Assembly: GCA_015233895.1 (NCBI GenBank) | Contig: JADFXG010000012.1 | Coordinates: 1-64,000, forward strand | DNA: 64,000 bases | Source: Nitrospirota bacterium | Lineage (GTDB): Bacteria > Nitrospirota > Thermodesulfovibrionia > Thermodesulfovibrionales > Magnetobacteriaceae | Direction of reading: 5' to 3' | In this document: positions 1 through 8,542 of the stretch, piece after piece | Position numbering within the stretch: the first letter of the stretch is position 1 | Layout of the letters: each line of letters begins with the position of its first letter | The notes under the pieces: generated by a model | Told to the model about the DNA's origin: nothing | The model's database searches: none | The model's input: only the letters and a program-made list of their open reading frames with translations | Made by a program: the position numbers and the translations under genes

Positions 1-95
1 GAGACAGCCATTGAGAAACTGGAGCCAGACTGTCTCTCAACTTGCTTTATTTTTTGAGGGTAGGCTAAAATTGGATATTACCGTTTAAGGTGATT

Positions 96-227
96 TCACA
101 CTTGACACAGTTTATTGAATATATCCGTTTGATTTTTTATAACTATATATTTCCCGTTGTATAGCGACACAAGCTCGTCTTGATGCTCTATAAAATAATT
201 AAACTCTTTTTCTAATACAGACGCCAT
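96..227 (-). pseudogene. Truncated small protein of DUF5678-like type
   Basis: A 43-codon reading frame starts at an ATG preceded by a good GGAGG ribosome site. It reads M-A-S-V-L-E-K-E-F, then a Y-F-I-E-H-Q-D-E-L-V stretch and an N-G-K-Y-I-V-I-K-N-Q stretch. This matches the N-terminal half of a widespread family of about 80-residue proteins of unknown function (DUF5678-like, from memory). The family's second half is absent: the frame runs into unrelated sequence and stops after K-L-C-Q-V. The sequence from about 84 to 112 looks like the outer end of an insertion sequence whose body would lie left of the window, which could explain the truncation. That is inference. Product probably not functional. 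Confidence 0.45.
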
Positions 228-318
228 TTTCCCATACCTCCTTTACTTATTTACAACTATCTAAACATATTTTAACACATTATGTGTAAAAACTGATAAA
301 TCCGGACTTTCAGCTTAG

Positions 319-369
319 TTAAACAACCAAATCCTTTGCCACCGTTAATATCAATTCCTTCTTATCCAT
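319..369 (-). CDS. Possible 16-residue remnant ORF after the restriction gene
   Basis: An ATG lies one base after the stop of the Mrr-type gene and opens a 16-codon frame reading M-D-K-K-E-L-I-L-T-V-A-K-D-L-V-V. The tight spacing suggests a former downstream operon partner that is now cut short. The sequence is too short to assign. It may be a chance frame. Confidence 0.2.
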   Translation of the reverse strand: MDKKELILTVAKDLVV

Positions 370-370
370 G

Positions 371-1858
371 TTATAGTCCTCTGTCAATATAATTTTTTTT
401 GGCTTCTTTTATGTCTATTTTTGCTTTATGACCATGTTTTTGTAAAAGATATAATAGATTACTGCCATCTAACAGTGTTAAAGGTTTACCTTTAGCAAAT
501 TCATATGCATCAGGGCCATAATGTGAAGTTGTAACTATAATCCCTTTTGTTGCCCCTTCGTTCATTACCGTGCCATAAAGATCGCGAACAGAGGAAACCC
601 CGACTACATTCGTGTAACGTTTCGACTGTATGACAATTTTACCACCACGGATTGGGTCTGGATCAAAAGCTATAGCATCAACCCCTCTATCATGGCTTGA
701 TTGTGTTATTTTAACTTCACCACCATTTACCTTAAATTCTTCTTCAAATAGTTCCCTGATTAAATGCTCAAAATCTTTCCAATCCATTTCTGCTAAATAG
801 GTTTCAGAATTAATATCATCAGTTACATTATAAGCATCAATAAATCTATCGTCTTCACGATTAATTTTAATTATAGGCGCAACAGGGGTAAGACCTGTTA
901 AGTTTGAACTTCCGACTCCTTTTAACTTCTTAAAACACATTTTTGGATCAACCTGAGATAAATTGATTTCAGAAAATATTTCTTTGTTCGCTTGTAGAGA
1001 AATAATACATGCAGTTACTTCTTTTCCTATCCCTTTGTCAATATGTTTTACCAAACCATTAAATGCTACCGATTTAAGTGCATTAATAATGTCTGCATTA
1101 TATAATTCATGAATAGTACGTAAAGCTATTTGATAAATTGTATTGTCATATAATTTTTGTTGCTCAGTTTCTGACAAACATATAACTTTATATTCTTTTG
1201 AAGATTTATTGTATTTAACACCCTTAACATTCGGCAATATGTTTGGCGCAGGCAAAAAGTAATCAACAATCAGAATTCCACTATCTTCAACATAAAAGAC
1301 TTTATATTCTTTTGTAATAAATTCAGGATAGTTTGAATTAGATAAAATAATTTCACAATATTCACTTATTGCAGATGAAATATTATCGAAATAATCTTGT
1401 TTAAATTTATCTATTTTAGAATTATGTTCCTCCTGCTTTTTTATGAATTCATCTCTCTTTTCCTCCCATTCTTTTAGTGAATCATTGTAAACTTTTTTAT
1501 TGTTTGATACAGCATGTTGATATGCTGTTAAATCAAAAAGATATCTCCTATCAGCTTCATTTAGTGCATCATTGTATGCTTTTTTGTTTTTTGATAAAGT
1601 ATGTTGATATGCTGTTAAATCATAAAGATATCTCTTATTTGCTTCATTTATTTTATCTTGTTTTTGCGATAGGAACATTTTATCTATTAATGTAAAATTT
1701 GGTTGATATTTAAAATCATCCCTATTTGGCATTTTCACAATAGATAGTTCTGGTTTGGCAATTTCAAAATTAGAAAAATCTTTTAATGTGTTCCAATCAA
1801 ACTTATTATTTGTTTTTAGACTATCCAGTAATAGACTTTTTAAAGAATCAATTTCCAA
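371..1858 (-). CDS. Mrr-type restriction endonuclease with coiled-coil N-terminal part
   Basis: The 495-residue protein ends in a restriction endonuclease fold of the Mrr_cat type (residues about 355-475). The visible catalytic pattern is R-G-V-D (Asp394) followed by Q-S-K (Gln411, Lys413) in I-V-I-Q-S-K-R-Y, with an upstream acidic helix around Glu364. It should cut DNA, perhaps modified DNA; the target is unknown. The N-terminal 135 residues are lysine-rich, probably coiled coil, and contain a tandem duplication of 29 residues (71-99 and 100-128). The only start in frame is a TTG. Immediately upstream lies a MITE that appears to have displaced an ATG start (see findings). The gene is visibly AT-rich compared with the biosynthetic genes, which fits acquisition by transfer. 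Confidence 0.8.
   Translation of the reverse strand: MEIDSLKSLLLDSLKTNNKFDWNTLKDFSNFEIAKPELSIVKMPNRDDFKYQPNFTLIDKMFLSQKQDKINEANKRYLYDLTAYQHTLSKNKKAYNDALNEADRRYLFDLTAYQHAVSNNKKVYNDSLKEWEEKRDEFIKKQEEHNSKIDKFKQDYFDNISSAISEYCEIILSNSNYPEFITKEYKVFYVEDSGILIVDYFLPAPNILPNVKGVKYNKSSKEYKVICLSETEQQKLYDNTIYQIALRTIHELYNADIINALKSVAFNGLVKHIDKGIGKEVTACIISLQANKEIFSEINLSQVDPKMCFKKLKGVGSSNLTGLTPVAPIIKINREDDRFIDAYNVTDDINSETYLAEMDWKDFEHLIRELFEEEFKVNGGEVKITQSSHDRGVDAIAFDPDPIRGGKIVIQSKRYTNVVGVSSVRDLYGTVMNEGATKGIIVTTSHYGPDAYEFAKGKPLTLLDGSNLLYLLQKHGHKAKIDIKEAKKNYIDRGL
1475..1648 (-). repeat. Two-copy 87 bp tandem repeat inside the restriction gene
   Basis: Positions 1562-1648 and 1475-1561 encode two adjacent 29-residue units, each with the core R-Y-L-[YF]-D-L-T-A-Y-Q-H followed by N-K-K-x-Y-N-D. 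The DNA copies are diverged but obviously related, so the duplication is in-frame and not recent. Confidence 0.85.
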
Positions 1859-1863
1859 ACTTG

Positions 1864-2159
1864 AGACCGTTGCATAATTCGATATTTTGAATTTTCACAA
1901 TAAAAAAACTCTTATAGCGATATGCATAATTACGTTAATTATTTTTAAAGGCTGAGATTGCCACGTCGCTATCGCTCCTCGCAATGACGAATAAAAAACA
2001 CAGTAAAAACTATTATTTATCGTCATTGCGAGCCCCCGCAGGGGGCGTGGCAATCTCATCCTTTTAAATAATCAATATGAATATCTTTTTGAATTTTGGT
2101 ATATTTACAATTGTGTTTTTTGTAAAGTTTTGGCTGAAAAATGATTTTTGCAACGGTCT
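1864..2159. mobile_element. MITE copy 1 (296 bp)
   Basis: The element begins AGACCGTTGCA and ends with its inverse TGCAACGGTCT. It is flanked by an 8 bp direct repeat CAAACTTG (1856-1863 and 2160-2167). No transposase frame is present. The inside carries a long imperfect palindrome of the type GAGATTGCCAC ... GTGGCAATCTC with a GCAATGACG motif, shared with the two other copies in the window. The AT-rich outer parts differ from those copies. It sits directly upstream of the restriction gene and within a short gene fragment. Confidence 0.85.
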
Positions 2160-2217
2160 CAAACTTGCCATTCTTGAGTCGTTCGTATACCTTTAATGTG
2201 TCTATTGTTATTGCCAT
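2056..2217 (-). pseudogene. 5' fragment of a small coiled-coil (DUF1640-like) gene, read-through into the MITE
   Basis: An ATG at 2217 has a strong ribosome site (AGGAGGG). It opens M-A-I-T-I-D-T-L-K-V-Y-E-R-L-K-N-G-K-F, which resembles the start of small DUF1640-like proteins (family match from memory). After these 19-20 codons the frame enters the MITE and ends at 2056 in sequence with no homology. Removing the MITE restores no longer frame: the joined sequence would stop after G-N. The gene was therefore already a fragment before insertion, or it was a short leader overlapping the restriction gene. Confidence 0.5.
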
Positions 2218-2344
2218 CGCCAATCCCTCCTGTTGACTAAGTCCCAAGACAAATTATTTAGTCTGTAAATTAGACCACTCAAATATCTACGTTGTCAAGA
2301 ATTTTTTATTTAAAATATACTTCAATTTACTTAATAAAAAAAAG

Positions 2345-2431
2345 CGGAGAGGGTGGGATTCGAACCCACGGTAGAGTTACCCCTACAACGATTTTCAAGA
2401 CCGTCGCCTTCAACCGCTCGGCAACCTCTCC
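2345..2431 (-). tRNA. tRNA-Ser (anticodon UGA)
   Basis: On the minus strand the sequence folds as a class II tRNA: acceptor GGAGAGG pairs with CCTCTCC, D-arm GCCGAGCGGTTGAAGGC, anticodon loop CTTGAAA with TGA, long variable arm, and T-arm GGGTTCGAATCCC. CCA is not encoded. It stands alone next to the mobile remnants. Confidence 0.95.
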
Positions 2432-2534
2432 CATATGCCCAAGCTCGGCTTATATAATACAACAACTGGTATAGTATTTATCAACTAAGAAATTAAAAAA
2501 CTATTATTAAATACAAGATATACTCAGAAATCGG

Positions 2535-2567
2535 AAAAAAGAAAGGCGGTAAGTTTGACTTACCGCC
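2535..2567 (-). terminator. Rho-independent terminator after the radical SAM gene
   Basis: A perfect 9 bp stem GGCGGTAAG / CTTACCGCC (2545-2553, 2559-2567) with a 5-base loop is followed, in the minus direction, by a T-rich run TTTCTTTTTT. It lies about 40 bases past the stop at 2606. Confidence 0.85.
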
Positions 2568-2605
2568 ACTAAGAGGGGTGTAATTTTTAAGAGGTAAACA
2601 ACATG

Positions 2606-3340
2606 TTAGATAAGGCCTTGCAGACTTTCTTTTAACCTCTCCAGAACATCCTTAACGAAGTTTTTGTCTGCCCACTGTGTGTAGCCTAATTCCTTATACA
2701 GATGCAACGTTTTATTTGACACGGAGTTACTATGGCTTATGATTACCTTATCTGTGTATAAACGTACTTTCTCAGCCAGTCTTTCCGGGTTCATCGGTAA
2801 AAGCGGGTCAATCTTTACGCATGTGTTAATGCCAACCTCATGAAGCGCTTTAAGAATGTTTATGCGCACAGCTATGGGAGATGCTTTAGGCTCAAATGCC
2901 CTTCGTACCATGTCGCTGTCTGTTGTGATGGTTATTCCAACCTCCAGTGTTTCTAACTGGCTAAGTACGTCAATGTCTCTGAGTATCAGTGGAGATTTGG
3001 TGAATAATTCAACAGGGAACTGATACGGGACAAGTGCCTCCATACAATTCCTTGTGATTTTGTATCTGCCCTCTGCCGGCTGATACGGGTCAGCTTGTGG
3101 GCTTATCCTGACGACGCCGCGCTCAGCAGTTGGCAGCTCCCGCTTTAACACCTCAGCACAGTTTATCTTAATGAGGTTAATACCTTCTCCCCACGTATCA
3201 CCGTAGCCACTGCTGTTTGTGTCACAGTACCTGCAACCATTGGTGCAAGTGCTGTATGGATTTAAAAAATAGTCAACTCCTTTTACGTGGCTCCGCTTCA
3301 GTGCTGATTTAGCTGATATTTTTTCAATCTTTACTGCCAT
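2606..3340 (-). CDS. Radical SAM protein of the spore-photoproduct-lyase-like (SPL/Rv2578c) family
   Basis: The 244-residue protein carries the [4Fe-4S]/SAM motif C-x3-C-x2-C at Cys32, Cys36, Cys39 (C-T-N-G-C-R-Y-C), placed as in SPL-like radical SAM proteins after an N-P-Y-x-x-C segment. The conserved blocks S-P-Q-A-D-P-Y-Q-P and E-L-F-T-K-S-P of that family follow. Substrate unknown; members of this group are often loosely annotated as DNA-repair photolyase-like. It is transcribed alone and ends at a good terminator. Somewhat shorter than the usual 280-300 residues, the difference being mostly C-terminal. Confidence 0.75.
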   Translation of the reverse strand: MAVKIEKISAKSALKRSHVKGVDYFLNPYSTCTNGCRYCDTNSSGYGDTWGEGINLIKINCAEVLKRELPTAERGVVRISPQADPYQPAEGRYKITRNCMEALVPYQFPVELFTKSPLILRDIDVLSQLETLEVGITITTDSDMVRRAFEPKASPIAVRINILKALHEVGINTCVKIDPLLPMNPERLAEKVRLYTDKVIISHSNSVSNKTLHLYKELGYTQWADKNFVKDVLERLKESLQGLI

Positions 3341-3403
3341 ATTAGTTTTTCTCCTTATCCAATTTTTATAATTTCTTTAACAGTATTTCAGTCGTTTACA
3401 GGT

Positions 3404-4153
3404 TTATGTCCTTACGTCTCTCAGCCGTATTTCCACCCTTCTGTTAAGTGCCCTGTGCTCGGCAGTATCGTTAGGGGTAACCGGATGTTCCGCTCCGCTG
3501 CCCTTTACAGAAAACCTTGCCGCTTCAATTGAATGCACGTTTGTAAGGTACTTAAGCACAGTTGTTGCCCTGGCTGAGGAGAGTTCCCAGTTGGACGGAT
3601 AACGGGAATTCTTTATCGGAACGTTATCCGTGTGGCCGTCTATTTCTACTATAAGAGACGGATACTTTTCTATTATTTCAGCTACTGAGTCAAGCATGGG
3701 CGCCGATTGCTGTAGAATCTCCGCATTGGCCGGCTCAAACATCACACTTTCTTTCATTGTAATCAATATCTCACGGTTTTTTGACTCTGCAGTTATATTT
3801 TTTTCAAGTTTCAGTTCTTTTATGACAGCGTTAAGCGTTTGTATCGCCTCCTTGCTTTGCTCTGACACTTGAAAGTCCTCAACAGATTGCTCAGTTTTAG
3901 ATAATTTACTGTCAGGCTGCCTCACAGCGCCAGACTTAGCGCGGGTTACTTTTTCATCATTCTGCACTTTCTTTAAAGTCCCCTGTGCGGCTGCTTTTTC
4001 CAACGCCTTTTCCTTGTTGCGTGTGATAATGAAAAACATGACAAAACACACCAAAAGTAAAGACATCAGATCCGTCATAGTAATTAGCCAGAGGTTTTCA
4101 TCCCCGGATGACTTTGAATGTCCTGTAAGTTTTCTGTGAGTCATCGCTATCAC
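3404..4153 (-). CDS. motB: Flagellar motor stator protein MotB
   Basis: The 249-residue protein has one N-terminal membrane helix (about 25-45) with the proton-accepting aspartate in T-M-T-D-L-M-S-L-L-L (Asp28). After a charged linker comes an OmpA/MotB peptidoglycan-binding domain (about 125-245) with I-D-G-H-T-D-N-V-P and the terminal N-R-R-V-E-I-R. It anchors the stator to the cell wall. It follows motA with a 2-base gap, so the two are cotranscribed and probably translated together. No other flagellar gene is in the window. Confidence 0.9.
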   Translation of the reverse strand: MIAMTHRKLTGHSKSSGDENLWLITMTDLMSLLLVCFVMFFIITRNKEKALEKAAAQGTLKKVQNDEKVTRAKSGAVRQPDSKLSKTEQSVEDFQVSEQSKEAIQTLNAVIKELKLEKNITAESKNREILITMKESVMFEPANAEILQQSAPMLDSVAEIIEKYPSLIVEIDGHTDNVPIKNSRYPSNWELSSARATTVLKYLTNVHSIEAARFSVKGSGAEHPVTPNDTAEHRALNRRVEIRLRDVRT

Positions 4154-4155
4154 TC

Positions 4156-4965
4156 CTACCTTGAAGTGTTTCCAAATGCAAGGGTTTTGCCGTAGTTGTT
4201 TTTGGAGTAACCAATCTCGTCAATATCATCATACCTACTTAACCGCTCTTCTACCTTAGAGGGATGTTCAAGTGAGGATATTGCTACTACACCCTCCAGC
4301 GTAACATTCATAAGACTCTCTGAGGTCATAGCGTAATCTTTTAGCTTAGCGCTAAGCGGCAGCGCTATCAGGTTAGATACGACAACGCCGTAAAAAGTTG
4401 ACATCAGAGCGACTGCCATCAGAGGGGCAAGAGCATCTATGGAGTCAAAATTCCTGAATAACTTTATGAGACTAATAACCGTACCGGTCAGGCCCAGGGA
4501 CGGTGTGAGCCGTGCTATGGTTTTAAGGACATTCTGACTAAAATTAAGATTAATCATTTTGTCAGTCATTTCCCGCTCCATGATTTCATAAATTGCCTTT
4601 TCACTGTGGTTATTGACTACAAGTGTAAGGCCAAAGCGCAGGAAATCGTCCTTAATATCTGAGGTCATTTCCTCAAGTTCCCGTATTCCCATGGTTCGGT
4701 TAGCCGACGCACACTCTACAATTTCTTGTACAAGCAAATCCCTGTCATGGTTACCCTTAAACGAGGCTGCTATATCCTTAATTGTATTTTTCACTCTGTC
4801 TACTGGAAATGCCAGAAACATTCCCACGATTGTGCCGCCAAATACGATGACAAGTGCATCGGCATTCAGAAATACGTTAAGCCCCATCCCCTTAAACACT
4901 GAAAACACCACTGCTGCAAGTACACCTAATATTACCGTAAATGACAGATAGTTCATTGCTTTCAT
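4156..4965 (-). CDS. motA: Flagellar motor stator protein MotA
   Basis: The 269-residue protein has four hydrophobic segments, two near the N-terminus (about 5-25, 32-52) and two after residue 150. The family signature R-L-T-P-S-L-G-L-T-G-T-V-I-S-L-I lies at the start of the third segment. Its large cytoplasmic loop would contact the rotor. With MotB it forms the torque-generating ion channel. The start at 4965 follows the strong ribosome site AGAGGAGG. Confidence 0.9.
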   Translation of the reverse strand: MKAMNYLSFTVILGVLAAVVFSVFKGMGLNVFLNADALVIVFGGTIVGMFLAFPVDRVKNTIKDIAASFKGNHDRDLLVQEIVECASANRTMGIRELEEMTSDIKDDFLRFGLTLVVNNHSEKAIYEIMEREMTDKMINLNFSQNVLKTIARLTPSLGLTGTVISLIKLFRNFDSIDALAPLMAVALMSTFYGVVVSNLIALPLSAKLKDYAMTSESLMNVTLEGVVAISSLEHPSKVEERLSRYDDIDEIGYSKNNYGKTLAFGNTSR

Positions 4966-5149
4966 TTTAACCTCCTCTGCTTTTCTTACCTATTTATTTA
5001 GCAAATATTGTGCCAATGGCTTAAATACAAGCTATTTAGCGTGATGGCAGAAAAACGGAGTTGAAACCAACGGGAAGATTTTTCCTGCTAAGCGTGAAAT
5101 TATTGCATTTATGCGGGGGTCAAAAAAATGTTATGTGTCAAAAAAGCGG

Positions 5150-7102
5150 TCAAACAGCAGATTTTTCAGTATAAGTACTGTCATTAACAAAGGGTATTTT
5201 CAGAAAAATATCTATTATACTTAGTGGAACAAACAGACAAAGCAACACTATAGCTGGTGAAAGGTAAATGTTATCAATAGCAGGAAATGATGTCACATCT
5301 ATTATCGAAAGGAGCATGAGACGGCTTATAATTCCAATTAAGAGAATTGTATCAAGACAGAACAGTAATGAAAATTTCCTGAATATGAGCAGGTTCATAA
5401 AGTAGCACAGAAGGGCTGTAAGGCAAAGATATGGGAAAATATTATGGTATGTTTCAGAGATAAGATTAAGCATTTGATACTTCAGAGCCGGTATGTCTTT
5501 AAGCAAATCATAAGCGTCATGTTCGAAAATCACCCAGTCGAAATTCACCTTCACGTTTTTATCGTAGAGTTTTATTCTGTCTTTTAGATTAATTATTGGA
5601 GACTCTGCAACCAAAACAGATGAGTTATCATAAAAGGCTAAAGCGCAATAGTTATGGTATTTTGTATAAATCTCAAATCTGGACCCATCAGCTGACGGCT
5701 CTTTAAGTGCAGCTACAATATCAGAGCTGTCTAATCTCTGTAAAGTTGTGGGTTGAAACGCACAGGGAAAAGCATAGGGGTTAGCGGCAATTGATTTGAG
5801 TTTTACCTGAAGCGGCGGAGAACCCTTCTTAAAAGCCCAGCCTCTGACTGTGCAAGAGCATGTATCCGGATAGATTCTGCTATTTGTGATGGTTTGAAAG
5901 ATATTAAGCAATTTTGTGTCACCATAGGAGTTTTCAAACTCATCGGGTGTAATCCTGGAAATATTGTTAAAAGCGGTCGTTCCTGCCGTGAAAAAGCTTT
6001 TTATAAAGTCAGTTAAGGCATATTTCCATATTGGAGGCATGAGAGTCTCGCGGCTTTGGGTACACTCCAGAACTTTTCTATCACACAAACCATTAACTTC
6101 ATGTGCCAACAGTTCATAAAAATTCAAAGCATTCTTAGCTGATGTATAGTATCCTGCACGCGCAACCGCCCCTCTGAAAGCCCAAAGAAACCATCCTCCC
6201 AAAATATCTCCATTTTCGTTAGGCCATCCAGGGTTGATGTTAGCTTTTATTTTTGCAAACAAAGGACTATGTTTTGCTATTTCCTCCATAGTGGACAACT
6301 GAACCGGCACTTGCGGTTTCCACGTTTTTGGTTTTATCCTTCTTATTGCTCCGTAAGCCTTGAGAAAGGATTTCTCTTTCAATTCGTTTACTGTATAGCT
6401 ACCATAGTGCACATTATTAATGTAAGAGATTAAACCTGAAAAAAGTAATAGTATTACAATTGGCATGCTTAACAAGGTTAGAGTTTTGAGTATTGTATCT
6501 CTGCTGTTAATTCTCAGTTTAAAAAAGATAACAAAATAAGCTATTGCAATTGATGGTAGCACCCAAACTCCCTCTTCACGTGTAAACCAGAACATTGACA
6601 GGGAAAGTCCTGTAAAAACAGCCCACTTATAATTTCTGTAAAGAATCATCCCAAATAAAGAGCAGAACAATAACACTACCTCAGATACATAAATACCATC
6701 TCTTATAACTCTGGTAAACTCAAAGTAGGTAAGAAGCGGGAGAAATGTGTAAAAAGCAAAAACAACGGCTGAAATAACCGTGTTTTTTGTAATACCATAG
6801 ACTGTGTACGAAAAGACCAACCCTGCAAAAATATAGAAAAGATGTTGAGTAAGCAAAAGAGGTAAGCCAATTAAAAAATTCGCGGCAATAAACAAGGGAA
6901 AAAACACTCCTTTGATAAGTGTAAGCTCATTGTAAGGACCAAGCCAAAGGCCGCCTAAAATATTTGCGGCAAGCCTGACAAACAGGGCATCGTCTATGTT
7001 ATTTATGCCAAAGGCAATTATTGACATGTTAGACACCAAAAACAGCCTGACAGTGGCAATGATTAACAGGGCTATTATGAGATATTTCTGTGTTCTTTTC
7101 AT
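5150..7102 (-). CDS. Large polytopic membrane protein, GT-C glycosyltransferase-like
   Basis: The 650-residue protein has about ten hydrophobic helices: several in residues 1-235, a long extracytoplasmic domain (about 240-545) rich in aromatic residues and cysteines, then three or four C-terminal helices. An early I-D-D-A-L-F motif after the first helix resembles the acidic motif of GT-C enzymes that use polyprenyl-phosphate sugars. It stands next to GT2 and methyltransferase genes, so a role in cell-surface glycan assembly is likely. The exact activity cannot be told from sequence. Confidence 0.55.
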   Translation of the reverse strand: MKRTQKYLIIALLIIATVRLFLVSNMSIIAFGINNIDDALFVRLAANILGGLWLGPYNELTLIKGVFFPLFIAANFLIGLPLLLTQHLFYIFAGLVFSYTVYGITKNTVISAVVFAFYTFLPLLTYFEFTRVIRDGIYVSEVVLLFCSLFGMILYRNYKWAVFTGLSLSMFWFTREEGVWVLPSIAIAYFVIFFKLRINSRDTILKTLTLLSMPIVILLLFSGLISYINNVHYGSYTVNELKEKSFLKAYGAIRRIKPKTWKPQVPVQLSTMEEIAKHSPLFAKIKANINPGWPNENGDILGGWFLWAFRGAVARAGYYTSAKNALNFYELLAHEVNGLCDRKVLECTQSRETLMPPIWKYALTDFIKSFFTAGTTAFNNISRITPDEFENSYGDTKLLNIFQTITNSRIYPDTCSCTVRGWAFKKGSPPLQVKLKSIAANPYAFPCAFQPTTLQRLDSSDIVAALKEPSADGSRFEIYTKYHNYCALAFYDNSSVLVAESPIINLKDRIKLYDKNVKVNFDWVIFEHDAYDLLKDIPALKYQMLNLISETYHNIFPYLCLTALLCYFMNLLIFRKFSLLFCLDTILLIGIISRLMLLSIIDVTSFPAIDNIYLSPAIVLLCLFVPLSIIDIFLKIPFVNDSTYTEKSAV

Positions 7103-7162
7103 TGAGATAACTTTTTATTGCTGCACTTATACCGAGTTGCGTTCAAAGATATAAATAAAATA

Positions 7163-7240
7163 CTGGATTCCTGCCTTCGCAGGAATGACAGGATAAGAAC
7201 CACCCCTTTGTCATCCCGCACTTGTTGCGGGATCCAGTCC
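7163..7240. repeat. Dispersed palindromic repeat
   Basis: Two hairpins lie in tandem: CTGGATTCCTGC..GCAGGAATGACAG and TGTCATCCCGCA..TGCGGGATCCAG, and the outer halves (CTGGAT / ATCCAG) are inverted. Repeats of this form are common between genes in many bacteria. It occupies the 246 bp gap between two glycan genes; nothing else is seen there. Confidence 0.65.
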
Positions 7241-7348
7241 TTTTTCTCCACCATTACATTATATTACCTTTTTGGCAGCTACGTGGTATGAATCAAAAAT
7301 AAAAATTGCTTAAAACAACCTGAACGAGGGTAAATCCTTTTGATACTA

Positions 7349-8542
7349 TCATTTTTTTGGCCATTTCTTAAGTGACTGCTGTGTTTCTATATCTGATTTC
7401 AGTCCAAGAATGCTCAGATAAAAGCTTGAAATAATGATCAGAATTCCCACAGTAAGAGTGGTGACAGCAGGTATCGTAATGCGCATCATCATGGCAGCGT
7501 TTAACTTTCCAAAGGCTGCTTTGCTCCAAAGTTCAACTGCATACACAGAGCTTACAAGTCCTATTAATGTAAGCAGCATTCCCAGAATTATGCCTTTTTC
7601 AAGAGTGAAAGATTTAACAATTTCTATAAAACGATCGTTATCCGGAACAAGCTTTGAGTTTATTGCAAATACTTTTGAAAACAGCGCAAACACAACGGAC
7701 TGTACGCCAATTATTATCGCAGCAGATGCGTAAAGCATGGTGTGTATATCAAGATTGGCGCCCAGAAATGGCATAGGGCCCCGCATAATCAGTGCATTTA
7801 AGAGTGTGCCGATAAAAATCATCAGTATTCCCGGGTACAGAAAAAGCCACCTGGGGCTGAAAATTAGGAGAAATCTGAGATAACGCCATCCGTCACGAAA
7901 ACTCCTCAGATGCGGTGCTCTGCTTCTGCCGTCAGGGGAAAGAGTGGTAGGAACCTCTGTTAGTTTAAGCTTAAACAGTGTTGCCTTGACAACCATCTCG
8001 CTGGCAAACTCCATACCAGGCGTTTGAAGGTTTATCTTTTCGATTGATTCTTTGTTAAAACCGCGGAGGCCGCATTGGAAATCTCTGACAGGACTTCTGA
8101 AAAACAACCGTCCTAAGCCGCTAAGGAAAGGATTCCCGAAGTATCTGTGAAGAGGAGGCATGGCGCCTTTTTTTATCCCGCCCTTAAATCTGTTTCCCAT
8201 TACCAGCTCATAGCCCTCACGAAGTTTTTCGACAAATGGCTCAAGATTTGTAAAATCGTAACTGTCATCACAATCGCCCATTATCACGTATTTTCCGTTT
8301 GCCTGCGCAATGCCTCCCATAAGAGCAGCTCCGTAGCCGCGTTCTTTTATATCAATTACCGTAGCTCCATGGCTTATGGCTATCTCTTTAGAGCCGTCCG
8401 TGCTGCCGTTGTCTGCCACCAGTACCTCAGCTGAAATTCCTGAGCGCTTTATAAATCCCATCGCTTTTTCTACACAGATACCCAGTGTTTCTGCCTCGTT
8501 AAGGCATGGCATGAGAATTGTCAGTTCCACCTTAGTGCTCAC
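7349..8542 (-). CDS. GT2 glycosyltransferase, dolichyl-phosphate-sugar-synthase-like, with membrane tail
   Basis: The 397-residue protein begins with a GT-A domain (about 5-225): L-T-I-L-M-P-C-L-N-E-A-E-T, then D-N-G-S-T-D-G-S, then the D-C-D-D-S-Y-D-F metal-binding motif, and G-L-R-G-F near the acceptor site. Four membrane helices follow (about 230-385). Such enzymes move a sugar from a nucleotide donor to a polyprenyl phosphate at the inner face of the membrane, supplying GT-C enzymes like its neighbours. It overlaps the upstream methyltransferase by 4 bases (ATGA type). Confidence 0.8.
   Translation of the reverse strand: MSTKVELTILMPCLNEAETLGICVEKAMGFIKRSGISAEVLVADNGSTDGSKEIAISHGATVIDIKERGYGAALMGGIAQANGKYVIMGDCDDSYDFTNLEPFVEKLREGYELVMGNRFKGGIKKGAMPPLHRYFGNPFLSGLGRLFFRSPVRDFQCGLRGFNKESIEKINLQTPGMEFASEMVVKATLFKLKLTEVPTTLSPDGRSRAPHLRSFRDGWRYLRFLLIFSPRWLFLYPGILMIFIGTLLNALIMRGPMPFLGANLDIHTMLYASAAIIIGVQSVVFALFSKVFAINSKLVPDNDRFIEIVKSFTLEKGIILGMLLTLIGLVSSVYAVELWSKAAFGKLNAAMMMRITIPAVTTLTVGILIIISSFYLSILGLKSDIETQQSLKKWPKK

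Noticed and set aside
1-37. Inverted pair GAGACAG ... CTGTCTC at the window edge as another MITE end
   Set aside because: The sequence differs from the AGACCGTTGCA ends and no partner end or direct repeat is visible; it may be the edge of another insertion element.
2345-2431. tRNA-Ser as an integration site with attL/attR
   Set aside because: I looked for a repeat of the tRNA 3' end nearby and found none in the window.
2292-2474. Plus-strand frame over tRNA-Ser
   Set aside because: It is the complement of the tRNA and has no independent support.
3404-4965. motBA as part of a flagellar gene cluster
   Set aside because: Neighbours are unrelated on both sides; only the stator pair is here.
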